From NCBI GenBank assembly GCA_002862205.1, contig PKCN01000200.1, positions 1-46,277 on the forward strand: 46,277 nucleotides of DNA, in the 5' to 3' direction. The DNA comes from Planctomycetaceae bacterium (lineage in GTDB: Bacteria; Planctomycetota; Planctomycetia; Pirellulales; Pirellulaceae). Below, piece after piece: positions 18,215 to 27,580 of this stretch. A model generated the notes under the pieces. It was not told where the DNA came from. It was given only the letters and a program-made list of their open reading frames with translations, and made no database searches. A program made the position numbers and the translations under genes. Positions within the stretch are counted from its first letter, which is position 1. Every line of letters starts with the position of its first letter.

Positions 18215-19456
18215 TCAATGCCACTGACGACCCAAAACAAGGAAAGTTGGATTCAATGCGTCAAATCGGACCCGATCCAGTTGATATTGGCCTCGGGCAA
18301 TGTTGATCATGCGAACATCACTTCGTAGTCCTGCTTGATCAATTTTGGTTTGCACTGCCACCAGATTATCAGGGCTGGAGACATTGACAACGATGCTTCC
18401 CCCTGGCATCAGACGTGATAGCGCAGCTTCGACAAGATCAGGAACCATGCGGCCACTTCCACCGATGAAAATTGCATCAGGATCCGGCAATTCGTCAAAT
18501 GCTTCGGGAGCCTGACCATGAATGGGTACCAGTCCTGGCACATCAAACATCCTCGCATTGTCAATCATCAGAGCAAAGTCTTCGGCATCCATCTCGATCG
18601 CGAAAACTTTTCCTTTCGAAGCGATCGCGGCAGCCTCAATCGCAAGGGAACCACTTCCCGCACCAACGTCCCAAACAATACTCTCCTGAGCCAAAGACAG
18701 TTCAGATAAAGCAATGCAGCGCACTTCCGATGGCGTCAGCAGGCCTCGTTTGGGACGTGACTGCAGGAACAGATCGTCAGGGTTTCCAAACAGACGCTTC
18801 CGCTGGCTACCGCTTGGTGAATCAGCCGCTCCTTGTCGTCGGACCAGCACCATGACATTCATTTCGGAAAACGATTGTTCGCGAATTGAATGCAAGTCCC
18901 CCTGAGTCACAACCTCGTCCGGAGTGCCCAGATTCTCGCACACATAAACGGTGAAATAATTGATCCGCCGATCCAGCAGGGCTTCAGCAACGACTGAGGG
19001 TGAAACCAGATCTGTGGTGAAAAGACCAACACGCTCCGCGGTGCGTATGTTGTCCACGACCCTGTCGAGTGATTGGGTGGCCAGGTTGGTCAAATAAGCG
19101 TCATCCCAACTCTCCTTCACACGGGCAAACGCGAGTTGCATGCTGCTGACGTGTGGTACCACTTCGAAACGATCTTTTCCGAAGGAATCAGTGAGGTAGC
19201 GTGCTATCCCATAAAACAGAGGATCACCGCCCGCGAGCATCACGGTGGATCGTTTCGGTAGTTTGACAATGGTGTCTTTCAATGATTCCAGGCCAGCGCC
19301 AATTTCGATTCGTTCGGCGTCTGTTTCGGGAATCTTTCGTAATAACGGTGCAGTTCCAAGCAAAACCTCAGCCTGCTCGATCAACTCTTTGGCGTGTCCT
19401 GTAAGACCTTGGAATCCGTCATCTCCAATTCCGACGATGTGTATGCGTGATGTCAA
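18215..19456 (-). CDS. cobL: Precorrin-6Y C5,15-methyltransferase, CbiE-CbiT fusion (CobL type)
   Basis: The protein catalyses the two methylations and decarboxylation of the corrin ring at the precorrin-6Y stage, using S-adenosylmethionine. Residues 1-205 are the CbiE part (HIVGIGDDGFQGLT, LAGGDPLFYGIARYL). Residues 225-413 are the CbiT part, with LLTPSEVRCIALSEL and the SAM-binding VWDVGAGSGSLAIEAA, followed by IFIGGSGR. The fused 413-residue form corresponds to CobL of the aerobic pathway, though CbiET fusions also occur in anaerobic-type pathways. No other cobalamin gene is in the window. I see no cobalamin riboswitch in the 134 bp upstream. Confidence 0.92.
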   Translation of the reverse strand: MTSRIHIVGIGDDGFQGLTGHAKELIEQAEVLLGTAPLLRKIPETDAERIEIGAGLESLKDTIVKLPKRSTVMLAGGDPLFYGIARYLTDSFGKDRFEVVPHVSSMQLAFARVKESWDDAYLTNLATQSLDRVVDNIRTAERVGLFTTDLVSPSVVAEALLDRRINYFTVYVCENLGTPDEVVTQGDLHSIREQSFSEMNVMVLVRRQGAADSPSGSQRKRLFGNPDDLFLQSRPKRGLLTPSEVRCIALSELSLAQESIVWDVGAGSGSLAIEAAAIASKGKVFAIEMDAEDFALMIDNARMFDVPGLVPIHGQAPEAFDELPDPDAIFIGGSGRMVPDLVEAALSRLMPGGSIVVNVSSPDNLVAVQTKIDQAGLRSDVRMINIARGQYQLDRVRFDALNPTFLVLGRQWH

Positions 19457-19590
19457 CGGAGAGAGTCCTTTTCAGTTGGTTGCCAAAACAGGCTTTGGCT
19501 TCGCATTGCGACGCGTGCGTGAATCCCGTCAGTTTTGTGTTCCAGGACCTGGCTGACAAGTGTGCCAAGTGGAAATGAAATGCAGCTGGT

Positions 19591-20241
19591 TTACAATTTT
19601 CTCAATTCCCGGAGGATTTCTTCCACCGTACTTCTTCCAGCTTGCGAAGTGCTGACTTTTTTCCATGCAATCCGACCATTTTTGTCAACCACAAAGGTAG
19701 CGGGATACGCAGTTTGATTGCGGGCTTGCCAACGTAGTCCCCAGTTCTTCACCATTTGCATGTTGTCATCGTGAACCACTTTGATGGGATGGGGTAACCT
19801 TCTGGAACCAAGAAAACGTTTGGCCTGTTTTGCCAATTGATCCGTGTTGCCGGGATAAACCAGAACGACGCGGTCTGTTTCCGCTGCCAGAGCCTTGGCC
19901 CGATTGACCACGGCATTGAACTGGTTCTTGCAGATTGGACACTGGTAACCCGGATAACCTCTCAGCACGATCACAACGACGGGACCATCACGGTATGCGT
20001 CACGAAGGTTGAGGAATTTTTTTTCGCCAACCAGTGGTAACTCAAAATCCGGAGCCCGCTGTCCAATGTCGGGCTGTGTCTGCGATGCCTCCTGCCCTTG
20101 CAATGAGTTTGCTGTCGGCATCACGGAGATCCATAACGGACAACAGCAGAAGGTGATCAGTAACGTTGTCCAGTATGGCATTGGTCTGCGTATGTTTTGT
20201 GAGTCAGGCTTTGGGTTGGGCATTACTAGAATCCATTTCAT
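19591..20241 (-). CDS. Secreted peroxiredoxin-like (AhpC/TSA) protein
   Basis: The 216-residue protein has a hydrophobic N-terminus (YWTTLLITFCCCPLWISV) that suggests export. The domain starts at QRAPDFELPLVGEKKFLNLRD and contains RGYPGYQCPICKNQF, a CxxC-type redox motif at the position of the peroxidatic cysteine, then VVLVYPGNTDQLAKQA and AYPATFVVDKNGRIAWKKV. The likely role is periplasmic thiol-dependent peroxide reduction or disulfide exchange. ATG 20181 is an alternative start that would shorten the N-region of the signal peptide. It is 63 bp downstream of the rhomboid gene's stop codon in the same direction. Confidence 0.8.
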   Translation of the reverse strand: MKWILVMPNPKPDSQNIRRPMPYWTTLLITFCCCPLWISVMPTANSLQGQEASQTQPDIGQRAPDFELPLVGEKKFLNLRDAYRDGPVVVIVLRGYPGYQCPICKNQFNAVVNRAKALAAETDRVVLVYPGNTDQLAKQAKRFLGSRRLPHPIKVVHDDNMQMVKNWGLRWQARNQTAYPATFVVDKNGRIAWKKVSTSQAGRSTVEEILRELRKL

Positions 20242-20304
20242 GTACTGCAGGTTGGTTGGAGAGAGTCTCCGCCGGGTTGCTGAAAAAAATCAAGGAAGGG
20301 AGTT

Positions 20305-21264
20305 TCATTGATTGCGTTTTTCCCGTTGCCGGCGACTGTATCTTTCCAGCAGTTTTCGCTCCGACGATGTCAGGCTTCCTTCACCGTGTTCATGAATCTT
20401 GGCGAGTAATCGATCCGCATCGTCCGCTTCTTTCTGGAGTTTCTTGTCGGGATCATGCAGTTTCAGTTTCATGCGTCGTGATCGTTGTCGCATTTTCCCC
20501 CGAATTTCAGGGGCTGATGACAAACTCAGCCAGCCAAAATTCCAGTGGCCGTAATGATATGCCAACGCAAAACCTGCCCCTGCCAAGTGCACGGTGAATG
20601 CGGTTGTTGTTTCACCACCTGCAAGCGAGTAGATGGAACCCAGTAAATCCATGCCAACGCAGAGCGCTGCCAAAACCCATGCTTTCATCTTAACGATACC
20701 CCACAGGAATAACTCCTGTTGTGGGAAATAGCATGCGAACATGACTATCAACGCGATGACGCCACCACTGGCTCCAATGGTGGGAGCTGCCATGGCGATT
20801 TGGCCACCCGCTTCGGCTGCAGCTGGTGGAGAGTTCATCACCAAGCCCGTGATCGCGCCGATGAATCCGCCAGCGATGATCGACATCAGATAGAATCGCA
20901 GAAACTCAGATCCACCCATGCGGTTTTCGACCATTCGCCCGAAGACAAAAAGCATGATCATGTTGAATACAATGTGCCATATCGAACCCAGGTCATGGAA
21001 GAATCCGTAGGTGAGGAATTGCCACCACATCCAAGGCTCCAACAGTGTTTTCGGCACGAATCCGAAGAACCGCAGGATGTCAAAGGATTGACCATTGCCT
21101 GAACCGTTGCCGGCAAACAGCATGCTGACCAGAAATACAACAACATTGATGACAATCAAAGTCACGGTCATGCTGCGCGGTTTTTGGACGCGATCCCACG
21201 GCGTTTGAGACGTTTGATAGGGATTGTGGTCGTCACGTCCGTAGTCTCGGTCATAAAGACCCAT
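20305..21264 (-). CDS. Rhomboid family intramembrane serine protease
   Basis: The 319-residue membrane protein has six or more hydrophobic helices. Rhomboid motifs are visible: WHIVFNMIML with His 97 and Asn 101, the catalytic serine in GASGGV (Ser 166), and the catalytic histidine in VHLAGAGFA (His 226). It cleaves transmembrane segments of unknown partners. The C-terminus is long, basic and cytoplasmic (KMRQRSRRMKLKLHDPDKK, then ERKLLERYSRRQREKRNQ) and probably helical. ATG 21264 (MGLYDRDYGR) is preferred to the upstream in-frame codon at 21303 because planctomycete rhomboids commonly begin with a similar short tyrosine/arginine-rich segment; this is an inference. Confidence 0.88.
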   Translation of the reverse strand: MGLYDRDYGRDDHNPYQTSQTPWDRVQKPRSMTVTLIVINVVVFLVSMLFAGNGSGNGQSFDILRFFGFVPKTLLEPWMWWQFLTYGFFHDLGSIWHIVFNMIMLFVFGRMVENRMGGSEFLRFYLMSIIAGGFIGAITGLVMNSPPAAAEAGGQIAMAAPTIGASGGVIALIVMFACYFPQQELFLWGIVKMKAWVLAALCVGMDLLGSIYSLAGGETTTAFTVHLAGAGFALAYHYGHWNFGWLSLSSAPEIRGKMRQRSRRMKLKLHDPDKKLQKEADDADRLLAKIHEHGEGSLTSSERKLLERYSRRQREKRNQ

Positions 21265-21367
21265 GAGCTGAATAGTCCTTGGAGCAAAGAGTTTTGGTTC
21301 CAACAGTATCGGTAACCAAGTGGTGGATGTGTTTTAGAGAGACACGGGCAGTGGTTGGATCAAGCCT

Positions 21368-22897
21368 TCATGCAGTTGTCGGCTGCTTGTTGTCGCCACT
21401 TAACTGTTGTTCGATGAATTCCACAGCGCGTCGCAGTTGTGGGTCCAGTTCAAGCCCGGTTTTTTTTCGTGGTTGAGTGTCGCCGCTATCGGCTTTCTCG
21501 TTGGACGCTTCTGAAGACGACGGTGCCCCTGTATCCGCAGTTTCAGGATTGTTCTCTGGGGCGGGCTTGTCTGGGTTCTGCGGGGGCTTGTCTGGGTTCT
21601 GCGGGGACTGATTCGTCGAGTTCGGCTTTTCTTTATCAGCCGGGCTTTGTGAGCGGGAGGGCTGGTTCACTTCGGAGCTGTCATTCTGCCTTGTCTCTTT
21701 TCCGGTTTGTACCAGCGAAGGATAGGATGCTTCACGCCAACGCTTCGCCAGATCAAGAATGGTATTCTCATCCAATTCCACCATCAGTCCATCATCTGGC
21801 GTCACTCCCCATTCATCTTCCTCTGTTGCGTCTTTTCCGCGGTGGATATTCTTTCCATTGGGCCGGTAATATCTTGCTACCGTCAGCCTCAATGCGCTTC
21901 GCCCATACTGCAGTGGAAGAATATTTTGAACTGTCCCTTTTCCGTAACTGCGTGTTCCTACGACTTTAGCGCGTTGGTGGTCTTGCAGGCAGGCAGCGAC
22001 AATTTCACTGGCGCTGGCCGAATCGTTATCGATCAGGATGGCCAGAGGTTTATTGGTATCGACGAACGTGCCATCGGTCGCATCGAAACGGTCTTCGACT
22101 TTACCGCCTCGGACACGAGTGGAAACAATTCGGCCACTGTTGATGAACATGTCACTGACTTCGGCGGCCGCGTGAAGCAGGCCGCCACCATTGCCCCGAA
22201 GGTCAAGCACAAGTCCACTGAAGTCATTGTTGAGATCTTTTAGCACCTTCTCCAGTTCGCGGACGGTCTTCTCACCGAATCGTGTAAGACGTACGTAGGC
22301 GATTGAGGGTTTGTCACGCAATCGGTAGACCCACCGATTTTCTTTGTCCCTGTAGTCGCCAATCACTGACTCGATTTCAATGCGTCCGCGTTGAACACTT
22401 ATGAACACATCCTCGTCGCCACGTTGAATGGTCAAGTCAACACCTGTACCGACAGGTCCCTTTAGTTTCTTGCTGACTTCCCGTAATTCTTCCGTCGAGA
22501 CATCTTTTCCATTGACTTGAACAATCAGGTCACCCGGCAAGATGCCAGCGGCCAAGGCCGGTGAACTGACAAGTGGGGTGATCACACGGACCGGTTTGTT
22601 GGGTTCTGGTTGTTCGACGAAAATGCCGATACCTGCAAATTCCTGATTGAGCGTGTCCTGAAAAGATTCATATTCCTGCTGAGGAATGTACTCACTGTGT
22701 TGGTCGAGGGTGGAAGTCATGCCATCCATGGCTGAGATCAACAATTGGTCTTTTTCAACGGGATCGACATAGTAAGCATCGATCAGGTCGAGAGCGTTGC
22801 CTACGATCATGGCTGTTTTGGCGCGTTGATGTGCGAAGTAGCACAGAACACTGACAAAAGCCGTGACGATAATGATGTTGAGGTTACGTGGTGGCAT
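21368..22897 (-). CDS. C-terminal processing protease (S41, Ctp) with PDZ domain
   Basis: The 509-residue protease has an N-terminal membrane anchor or signal (NIIIVTAFVSVLCYFAH), a PDZ domain around residues 85-165 (IGIFVEQPE, PGDLIVQVNGKDV), and an S41 peptidase domain. The catalytic pair is Ser 295 in DSASASEIVA and Lys 320 in SYGKGTVQ, spaced 25 residues as in CtpB. It acts in the periplasm on C-termini of envelope proteins. The C-terminal 90 residues are disordered, rich in Pro, Ser and Asn, and include a perfect in-frame 21-bp duplication. The ATG at 22897 is chosen because the longer frame adds a basic stretch that does not look like the family. Confidence 0.9.
   Translation of the reverse strand: MPPRNLNIIIVTAFVSVLCYFAHQRAKTAMIVGNALDLIDAYYVDPVEKDQLLISAMDGMTSTLDQHSEYIPQQEYESFQDTLNQEFAGIGIFVEQPEPNKPVRVITPLVSSPALAAGILPGDLIVQVNGKDVSTEELREVSKKLKGPVGTGVDLTIQRGDEDVFISVQRGRIEIESVIGDYRDKENRWVYRLRDKPSIAYVRLTRFGEKTVRELEKVLKDLNNDFSGLVLDLRGNGGGLLHAAAEVSDMFINSGRIVSTRVRGGKVEDRFDATDGTFVDTNKPLAILIDNDSASASEIVAACLQDHQRAKVVGTRSYGKGTVQNILPLQYGRSALRLTVARYYRPNGKNIHRGKDATEEDEWGVTPDDGLMVELDENTILDLAKRWREASYPSLVQTGKETRQNDSSEVNQPSRSQSPADKEKPNSTNQSPQNPDKPPQNPDKPAPENNPETADTGAPSSSEASNEKADSGDTQPRKKTGLELDPQLRRAVEFIEQQLSGDNKQPTTA
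21563..21604. repeat. 21-bp in-frame tandem duplication in the Ctp gene
   Basis: The unit is present twice without mismatch and encodes the heptapeptide PQNPDKP twice in the disordered tail. Because 21 is a multiple of 3, it preserves the frame. Confidence 0.9.
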
Positions 22898-23014
22898 GTT
22901 TTTGTTGCAAGTTCGAAGCGGGGCCACAGTCCGTGTGCTTCTGGCCCTCAGTCTCCATTGTACCGGTTTGGGACGCTGATCCGAACGCCTCTCCAAATCG
23001 GATGAAAAATGGGC

Positions 23015-24307
23015 TCAGACCCCGCTCAGGAAAGGAACCGGGATCAGAATTGCATGTTGTTGGACCCAAGTCAGTAACCCATCCCAACTGGTGTATTGAG
23101 AGACATAGACAAACAGCAGGCAGATACTAACGACCAGCGGCATCACGAGTCGAATCAGATTTCGGGAGATTTTTGCGCAGATGCCAGTGGGATCAGGTTT
23201 TTTTCGTGCTCTTCGAAGCGCCAGGCCAGTTGCCATGCGAGCGGGTAGGATGAGTGCGACAAAGACGAGGCATAACGCCCACATGACTTCGTTGGGTGGT
23301 GCCGCGATTTTCAACAGATACAACGGGATCGGTGTCACAATCAAACATGTCACCATCGCGGCAAACCATGCCCACGGTGCTCGCCGAAAGTCTTTTCGAA
23401 TCGTTCGAACCTCGAAAAGTGCCATGAAACGATTTTCGGCAGCAAAATGGGCCTGTAACATCGGCAGGTAAAGCAGCCCCAGTCCTAGCAGAAGCAGCGA
23501 GCCAAAGCCAACCAGACCGGCCAACCCTGTTTCACCATTACGAAAGGCAGCAATGATGATAAATGACGGGGACAGCCATATGAGTGTTCCCAGTGCACCA
23601 CGAAGTCCAAGCCAGAAATATCTGGGAGCCTGCAGACTGTGGGTGAAGTCCCAGAGACGATCCGGAGTTGTCCGCCAAGTTTGCCAACGCCAACCCTGCT
23701 TCAGAAAACGTATGGGTTGTGGCCAAAGGTAGTTGGTAAGTCGTCCTCCACGATTCCATGCCCAAAGCAGGTAAGCCGTCATTAGCATCGAGGTTGCGAG
23801 TGCCAAAATCCGCATCTGGCTCGCTTGCTCAGATCCAGGATTGATCAGGTTGGCAACGGATTCCAGGTGTGCGAGCGCTCGGGTTGGCAACGCAGCGAGA
23901 AAGATGGCAACAGCCGCCAAGCCGATCTGTCCGGCCTGCTGAAGATGTGGAAGTGAATCTCTCAGTTTCGAACCATTCACCAGGCGGCCAGAGACACTGA
24001 GCAAGTAACCAAACGAAATCAATTGAAGAACCGGGATTGCAGTCAGCACAGCAAGAATGACGATCAGGGAAACCAGACAGAATGTTCCCCGGATCAGCCA
24101 CATGATCAATCGCATGATCGACCGAAACAGACCAGGTTTGGGGAGTGGATCATCAGCCAAGCTGGGCGGTTGACTTGGCGACGCATCGAGAATGTTGGTG
24201 TCAACTGCTGGCGCCACCGCGGGATCGGGGACCGGAGTTGCAGTGAGTGGTGCCAACCCCTGATTCGAGGCTGACGAATCAGGGTCGATTGCGTTTCCGG
24301 CAGTCAT
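23015..24307 (-). CDS. Hypothetical polytopic membrane protein
   Basis: I do not recognise a named family with certainty. From ATG 24307 the protein has 430 residues: a proline/alanine-rich N-terminal stretch, then at least seven hydrophobic segments, including TFCLVSLIVILAVLTAIPVL, PSFIIIAAFRN, LLLLGLGLLYLPMLQAHFAA and LIRLVMPLVVSICLLFVYV. The aqueous loops are basic and tryptophan-rich (KQGWRWQTWRTTPDRLW). The frame is open upstream to GTG 24526 with hydrophilic, unconserved-looking sequence, so the start is uncertain. It lies upstream of the Ctp gene in the same direction, separated by 117 bp, and could share its transcript. Confidence 0.7.
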   Translation of the reverse strand: MTAGNAIDPDSSASNQGLAPLTATPVPDPAVAPAVDTNILDASPSQPPSLADDPLPKPGLFRSIMRLIMWLIRGTFCLVSLIVILAVLTAIPVLQLISFGYLLSVSGRLVNGSKLRDSLPHLQQAGQIGLAAVAIFLAALPTRALAHLESVANLINPGSEQASQMRILALATSMLMTAYLLWAWNRGGRLTNYLWPQPIRFLKQGWRWQTWRTTPDRLWDFTHSLQAPRYFWLGLRGALGTLIWLSPSFIIIAAFRNGETGLAGLVGFGSLLLLGLGLLYLPMLQAHFAAENRFMALFEVRTIRKDFRRAPWAWFAAMVTCLIVTPIPLYLLKIAAPPNEVMWALCLVFVALILPARMATGLALRRARKKPDPTGICAKISRNLIRLVMPLVVSICLLFVYVSQYTSWDGLLTWVQQHAILIPVPFLSGV

Positions 24308-24708
24308 TTCAACCGGCTTCGCATGCTTGGCGAGGTCGGCAGAGTTGGAAGAGATTTCGCTAGTTACTGGATTGGGACGGGTCACGCGAAAAAAGTATCC
24401 AAGTGAAACTAATACTGATTGGCTGTGATGATGAACTGACAAGGCTGGGTACGGTGGTAGCAGCAATGTGCCGCTGCCAAGGCAACGGTCGATTTCAGAA
24501 TGATAGCTTTCGTGATACCGAGTCACTAAGGCAACCCGACGGTTCTGGGTGGCAAGCTGGTGCCTCTACAGTGTAGATGAGGATTAGGGGAGATTTGCTG
24601 GATCTTTGGCCCCCATCCGCCGATTACTCAAAAGAAGGTTGTTCGAGGGGGGATACTCGACTGGACTTCCGCAGGGTGTTTCAGGCCTGTGGTCGACGGG
24701 AAGCATTC

Positions 24709-24966
24709 ATGCCCAGTTTTCAACGTATCCCCTGTTTGTTGAGTTCACTCGCTATTTCGATGGCTCTGGTTGGTTGTGTGGGCCCCCGGCTGCCAAGTGA
24801 TCGCTACCTTCAGAACGAAGTATCTACTGAGTTTCATGCGCCTGAAACCTTCTCACCCGGGCCCAGTCAATGTGAACTGGAGGAAGACGAGCCGCCCAAG
24901 GAAATACCTTGGCCGATGTTCCACCCGATCCCCACGCGACCCGTGTTTGGTGGCAGCGGCCCCTAA
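24709..24966 (+). CDS. Small lipoprotein
   Basis: The 85-residue protein has a signal peptide with a clear lipobox (SLAISMALVGC), giving a mature lipoprotein starting at Cys 22. The mature part is short and rich in Pro and acidic residues (ELEEDEPPKEIPWPMFHPI) with no recognised domain. ATG 24709 is chosen because it gives the signal peptide directly and GGGAAG lies about 8 nt upstream; the open frame extends to 24577. It precedes the HtrA-like gene in the same direction, 238 bp away. Confidence 0.7.
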   Translation: MPSFQRIPCLLSSLAISMALVGCVGPRLPSDRYLQNEVSTEFHAPETFSPGPSQCELEEDEPPKEIPWPMFHPIPTRPVFGGSGP

Positions 24967-25117
24967 GGGCATCTGGACGGGCTAACTACCGTATTTTACT
25001 TGACAAAAAAGTCACGAAATGATGACCTTTTTGCGTTGGGTGTTAAGCTTGGCAAACCTTGCGGAGTGGAGTTCCCAAGTGTGAAGGGATGTCGCTGATT
25101 GTTCCGATGCAAACAGC

Positions 25118-25167
25118 CATACCGGTGTTGCCGGTATGTGATCGACGGAGGAACGTAGTTTCCGTCG
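25118..25167 (+). promoter_or_regulatory. Two adjacent stem-loops in the leader of the HtrA-like gene
   Basis: The first hairpin is CATACCGG-TGTTG-CCGGTATG (25118-25138), a perfect 8-bp stem. The second pairs CGACGGA (25143-25149) with TCCGTCG (25161-25167). They end 37 bp before the ATG at 25205. Neither is followed by a T-run, so a terminator is not obvious. The role is unknown. Confidence 0.4.
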
Positions 25168-25204
25168 TACTTTAAGCATCCGAACAAGTCGGGTACGGGA
25201 ATAT

Positions 25205-26614
25205 ATGCCAGCGACCACTCAATTTTCCCGCGCCGTGACCCACCTGGTTTTACTCTCCGTATTTACGGGTGTGTGCATCTGGACGGTCCCGACCGCTGCT
25301 CAGTCACCGAAAAGACGTATTTCGGAGGCGAGAGAAACGCCTACCGTGAAGGCGATCCGGCGTGCCTCACCCGCGGTGGTGAATATCCATGGGCAGAAAA
25401 CAGTGCGTTCCACAGCAGCGGGAATGGCTGGAGCACAGGGGCCTGATTCATTCCGGCAAGTCAACGGCATGGGTACGGGTGTCGTGATTGATCCAAATGG
25501 TTACGTGATCACGAATTATCATGTTGTCGAGGACGTCGATAACATCCAAGTGACGCTGCACAACGGTAAAACGACAACAGCCGAAGTCATTGCATCACGC
25601 GTTCGCAATGATCTGGCGCTGATCAAGGTCAAGAGCGATGAACCTCTTCCGACCATTCCGCGTGGAACCAGCAGTGATCTGATGGCTGGTGAGAGCGTGA
25701 TTGCCATTGGAAATGCTTTCGGGTACGTGCACACCAGTACGCAAGGAATCATCAGTGCCCTGCATCGTGATGTGCCCGTCAATGAAACCCAGGAATATGT
25801 TGATCTGATTCAGATCAGTGCCGGGATCAATCCAGGCAATTCTGGTGGCCCGCTCTTGAACATTGAGGGCGAGATGATTGGTGTGAATGTCGCGGTACGG
25901 GTAGGGGCACAGCAGATTGCCTTTGCGATTCCAATCGATCAAGTGGTCGAAATCGTGACTGAGATGATTGATCAACAGAATAATTCGAGGTTGGCTACAG
26001 GCCTGCGAACCAGCGGCGGACCCCGCGAGGGTGATGGCGTGACCGTTTCCGATGTCTCCGCCAGCAGTCCCGCCGCACGGGAAGGACTGAAACCGGGTGA
26101 CCGCGTGGTCCGCGTTGGTTCTCAGGAAATAGATAACAAGCTTGATTTCTCACTTGCCATGATGGGGATGAGACCCGGAGATGCATTGGAGTTGGGAATC
26201 GAGCGGGGCAGCGAGCATTTGGATTTGGCGTTAAGAACAGAAACGCGATTGCCGGATTCCTACTCGGTCAAAGAGCTGGCGTGGAGCATCATTGGGGTTC
26301 AGGCGAAGCCTGTTCCTGATTCCACCATGCGTCGACTGAATTCCCGCATGAGAACTCGGTATCGTGGTGGTCTTTATGTGACCGCCGTGAAGTCAGGTTC
26401 AGCCGCCGAACGGCAGGGAATCATCGCTGGTGACGTCCTGCTGGGAATTCATGGTTGGCAGACATCGAGCATGAAGGACCTGGCAGGAATTTTAAAGCAT
26501 CCGGATATCAAGGAAGGGCCAAAAGCCAAGTTCTACCTGGTTCGCCGTGAGCAGACCTTATTCGGTCATATGGAACTCGCGGCGCATCCAAGTCTTGCCA
26601 CAAAACTCCGCTAG
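25205..26614 (+). CDS. HtrA/DegP-like serine protease with two PDZ domains
   Basis: The 469-residue secreted protease has a signal peptide at residues 1-32, a trypsin-like domain with catalytic triad His 106 (NYHVVED), Asp 136 (RNDLALIKV) and Ser 213 (NPGNSGGPLLN), then two PDZ domains, one around 280-350 (DVSASSPAAREGLKPGDRVV) and one around 375-460 (VKSGSAAERQGIIAGDVLL). It acts in envelope protein quality control. The domain order is that of the Do family. The start gives an uninterrupted signal peptide. Two hairpins lie upstream. It converges on leuD across a region of tandem repeats. Confidence 0.93.
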   Translation: MPATTQFSRAVTHLVLLSVFTGVCIWTVPTAAQSPKRRISEARETPTVKAIRRASPAVVNIHGQKTVRSTAAGMAGAQGPDSFRQVNGMGTGVVIDPNGYVITNYHVVEDVDNIQVTLHNGKTTTAEVIASRVRNDLALIKVKSDEPLPTIPRGTSSDLMAGESVIAIGNAFGYVHTSTQGIISALHRDVPVNETQEYVDLIQISAGINPGNSGGPLLNIEGEMIGVNVAVRVGAQQIAFAIPIDQVVEIVTEMIDQQNNSRLATGLRTSGGPREGDGVTVSDVSASSPAAREGLKPGDRVVRVGSQEIDNKLDFSLAMMGMRPGDALELGIERGSEHLDLALRTETRLPDSYSVKELAWSIIGVQAKPVPDSTMRRLNSRMRTRYRGGLYVTAVKSGSAAERQGIIAGDVLLGIHGWQTSSMKDLAGILKHPDIKEGPKAKFYLVRREQTLFGHMELAAHPSLATKLR

Positions 26615-26782
26615 ATGATTTGAGTGGCAGACACTGAAGCGGTGATTGATCGCAGACGTCCCGGGGCATTCTTGTGTGCTGCATTTGCAGTCGCAGCCTG
26701 CCGACCCAGCCGGGACGCTTGTGTTCACCACTTCCGCGGCCGTGAATGCAACATCATTGTAATCCCCGGCTTGTTTCCCAGC

Positions 26783-26891
26783 CTTAGAGAGGCGTCTGAG
26801 GGTTGGAGAGGCGTCCCAGCATTGGAGAGGCGTCCCAGCGTTGGAGAGGCATCCCAGCGTTGTGGTTACGTCCCAGCGTTGCGGTGACGTC
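26783..26891. repeat. 19-bp imperfect tandem repeat, about 5.7 copies
   Basis: The consensus GTTGGAGAGGCGTCCCAGC recurs with a 19-bp period from 26783; the last units drift (GTTGTGGTTACGTCCCAGC). The array runs directly into the leuD stop codon at 26890-26892. It occupies the convergent space after the HtrA-like gene. Confidence 0.9.
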
Positions 26892-27483
26892 ACCACGTGC
26901 GTGCTTCCTCGTAAGCGGAGATTTTTTCTTCCAGCTGCAGTGTCTCTGCAATGTCATCCAGACCATGCAGTAGGTTGTGCTTGCGGCTTGGGTCAATTTC
27001 GAACTTCAAACTCAGCCCCTGGGCGTCTTGGACCGTCTGATCCGCGAGGTTGACAGATAGCTGGTAGGGCGAGGGCTTCGCTGCCCGCGAGAAGATTTCA
27101 TCAATTTCTCCTTCTTCGAGAACGATGGGCAGAACCCCGTTCTTAAAACAGTTATTGAAAAAGATGTCGGCGAACGAGGGTGCGATGACGGCGCGGAAGC
27201 CATAGTCGTCCAGAGCCCAGACGGCATGCTCACGGCTGCTTCCGCTGCCGAAGTTTTTGCGTGCAATCAAGATGGAGGCACCTTCCAGATGCGGCTGGTT
27301 CAATTCAAATTCGGGATTGGGAGTTGTCCCATCATCGTGAAAACGCCAATCGTAAAAAAGGAACTGGCCAAACCCTGTTCGTTCGATTCGCTTCAGGAAC
27401 TGTTTGGGAATGATCTGGTCTGTATCAACATTGGCGCGGTCCAGCGTGGCTACAACACCGCTATGAATGGTAAAGCTTTGCAT
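26890..27483 (-). CDS. leuD: 3-isopropylmalate dehydratase small subunit
   Basis: LeuD, with LeuC, isomerises 2- to 3-isopropylmalate in leucine synthesis. The 197-residue protein carries the swivel-domain hallmarks [31 protein letters not shown] and [22 protein letters not shown]. The length matches the family. It is transcribed downstream of leuC, separated by about 97 bp in which I see no gene. The stop codon falls in the last unit of the 19-bp repeat array. Confidence 0.96.
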   Translation of the reverse strand: MQSFTIHSGVVATLDRANVDTDQIIPKQFLKRIERTGFGQFLFYDWRFHDDGTTPNPEFELNQPHLEGASILIARKNFGSGSSREHAVWALDDYGFRAVIAPSFADIFFNNCFKNGVLPIVLEEGEIDEIFSRAAKPSPYQLSVNLADQTVQDAQGLSLKFEIDPSRKHNLLHGLDDIAETLQLEEKISAYEEARTW

Positions 27484-27580
27484 GAGTTCGTTTGCAGATG
27501 GATGGAATAGGTTTGTTGGGCATGATTGATTGGAGCTTTGCTGACCGCCGAAGCAGCAGGCTCACGGCTGGCCGGGGTGA

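Noticed and set aside
19457-19590. Cobalamin riboswitch before the CbiE-CbiT gene
   Set aside because: No conserved B12-box-like sequence was seen in the 134-bp spacer.
24996-25030. Sigma-70-type promoter at TTGACA before the HtrA-like gene
   Set aside because: A good -35-like box is present, but no -10 element lies at the correct spacing.
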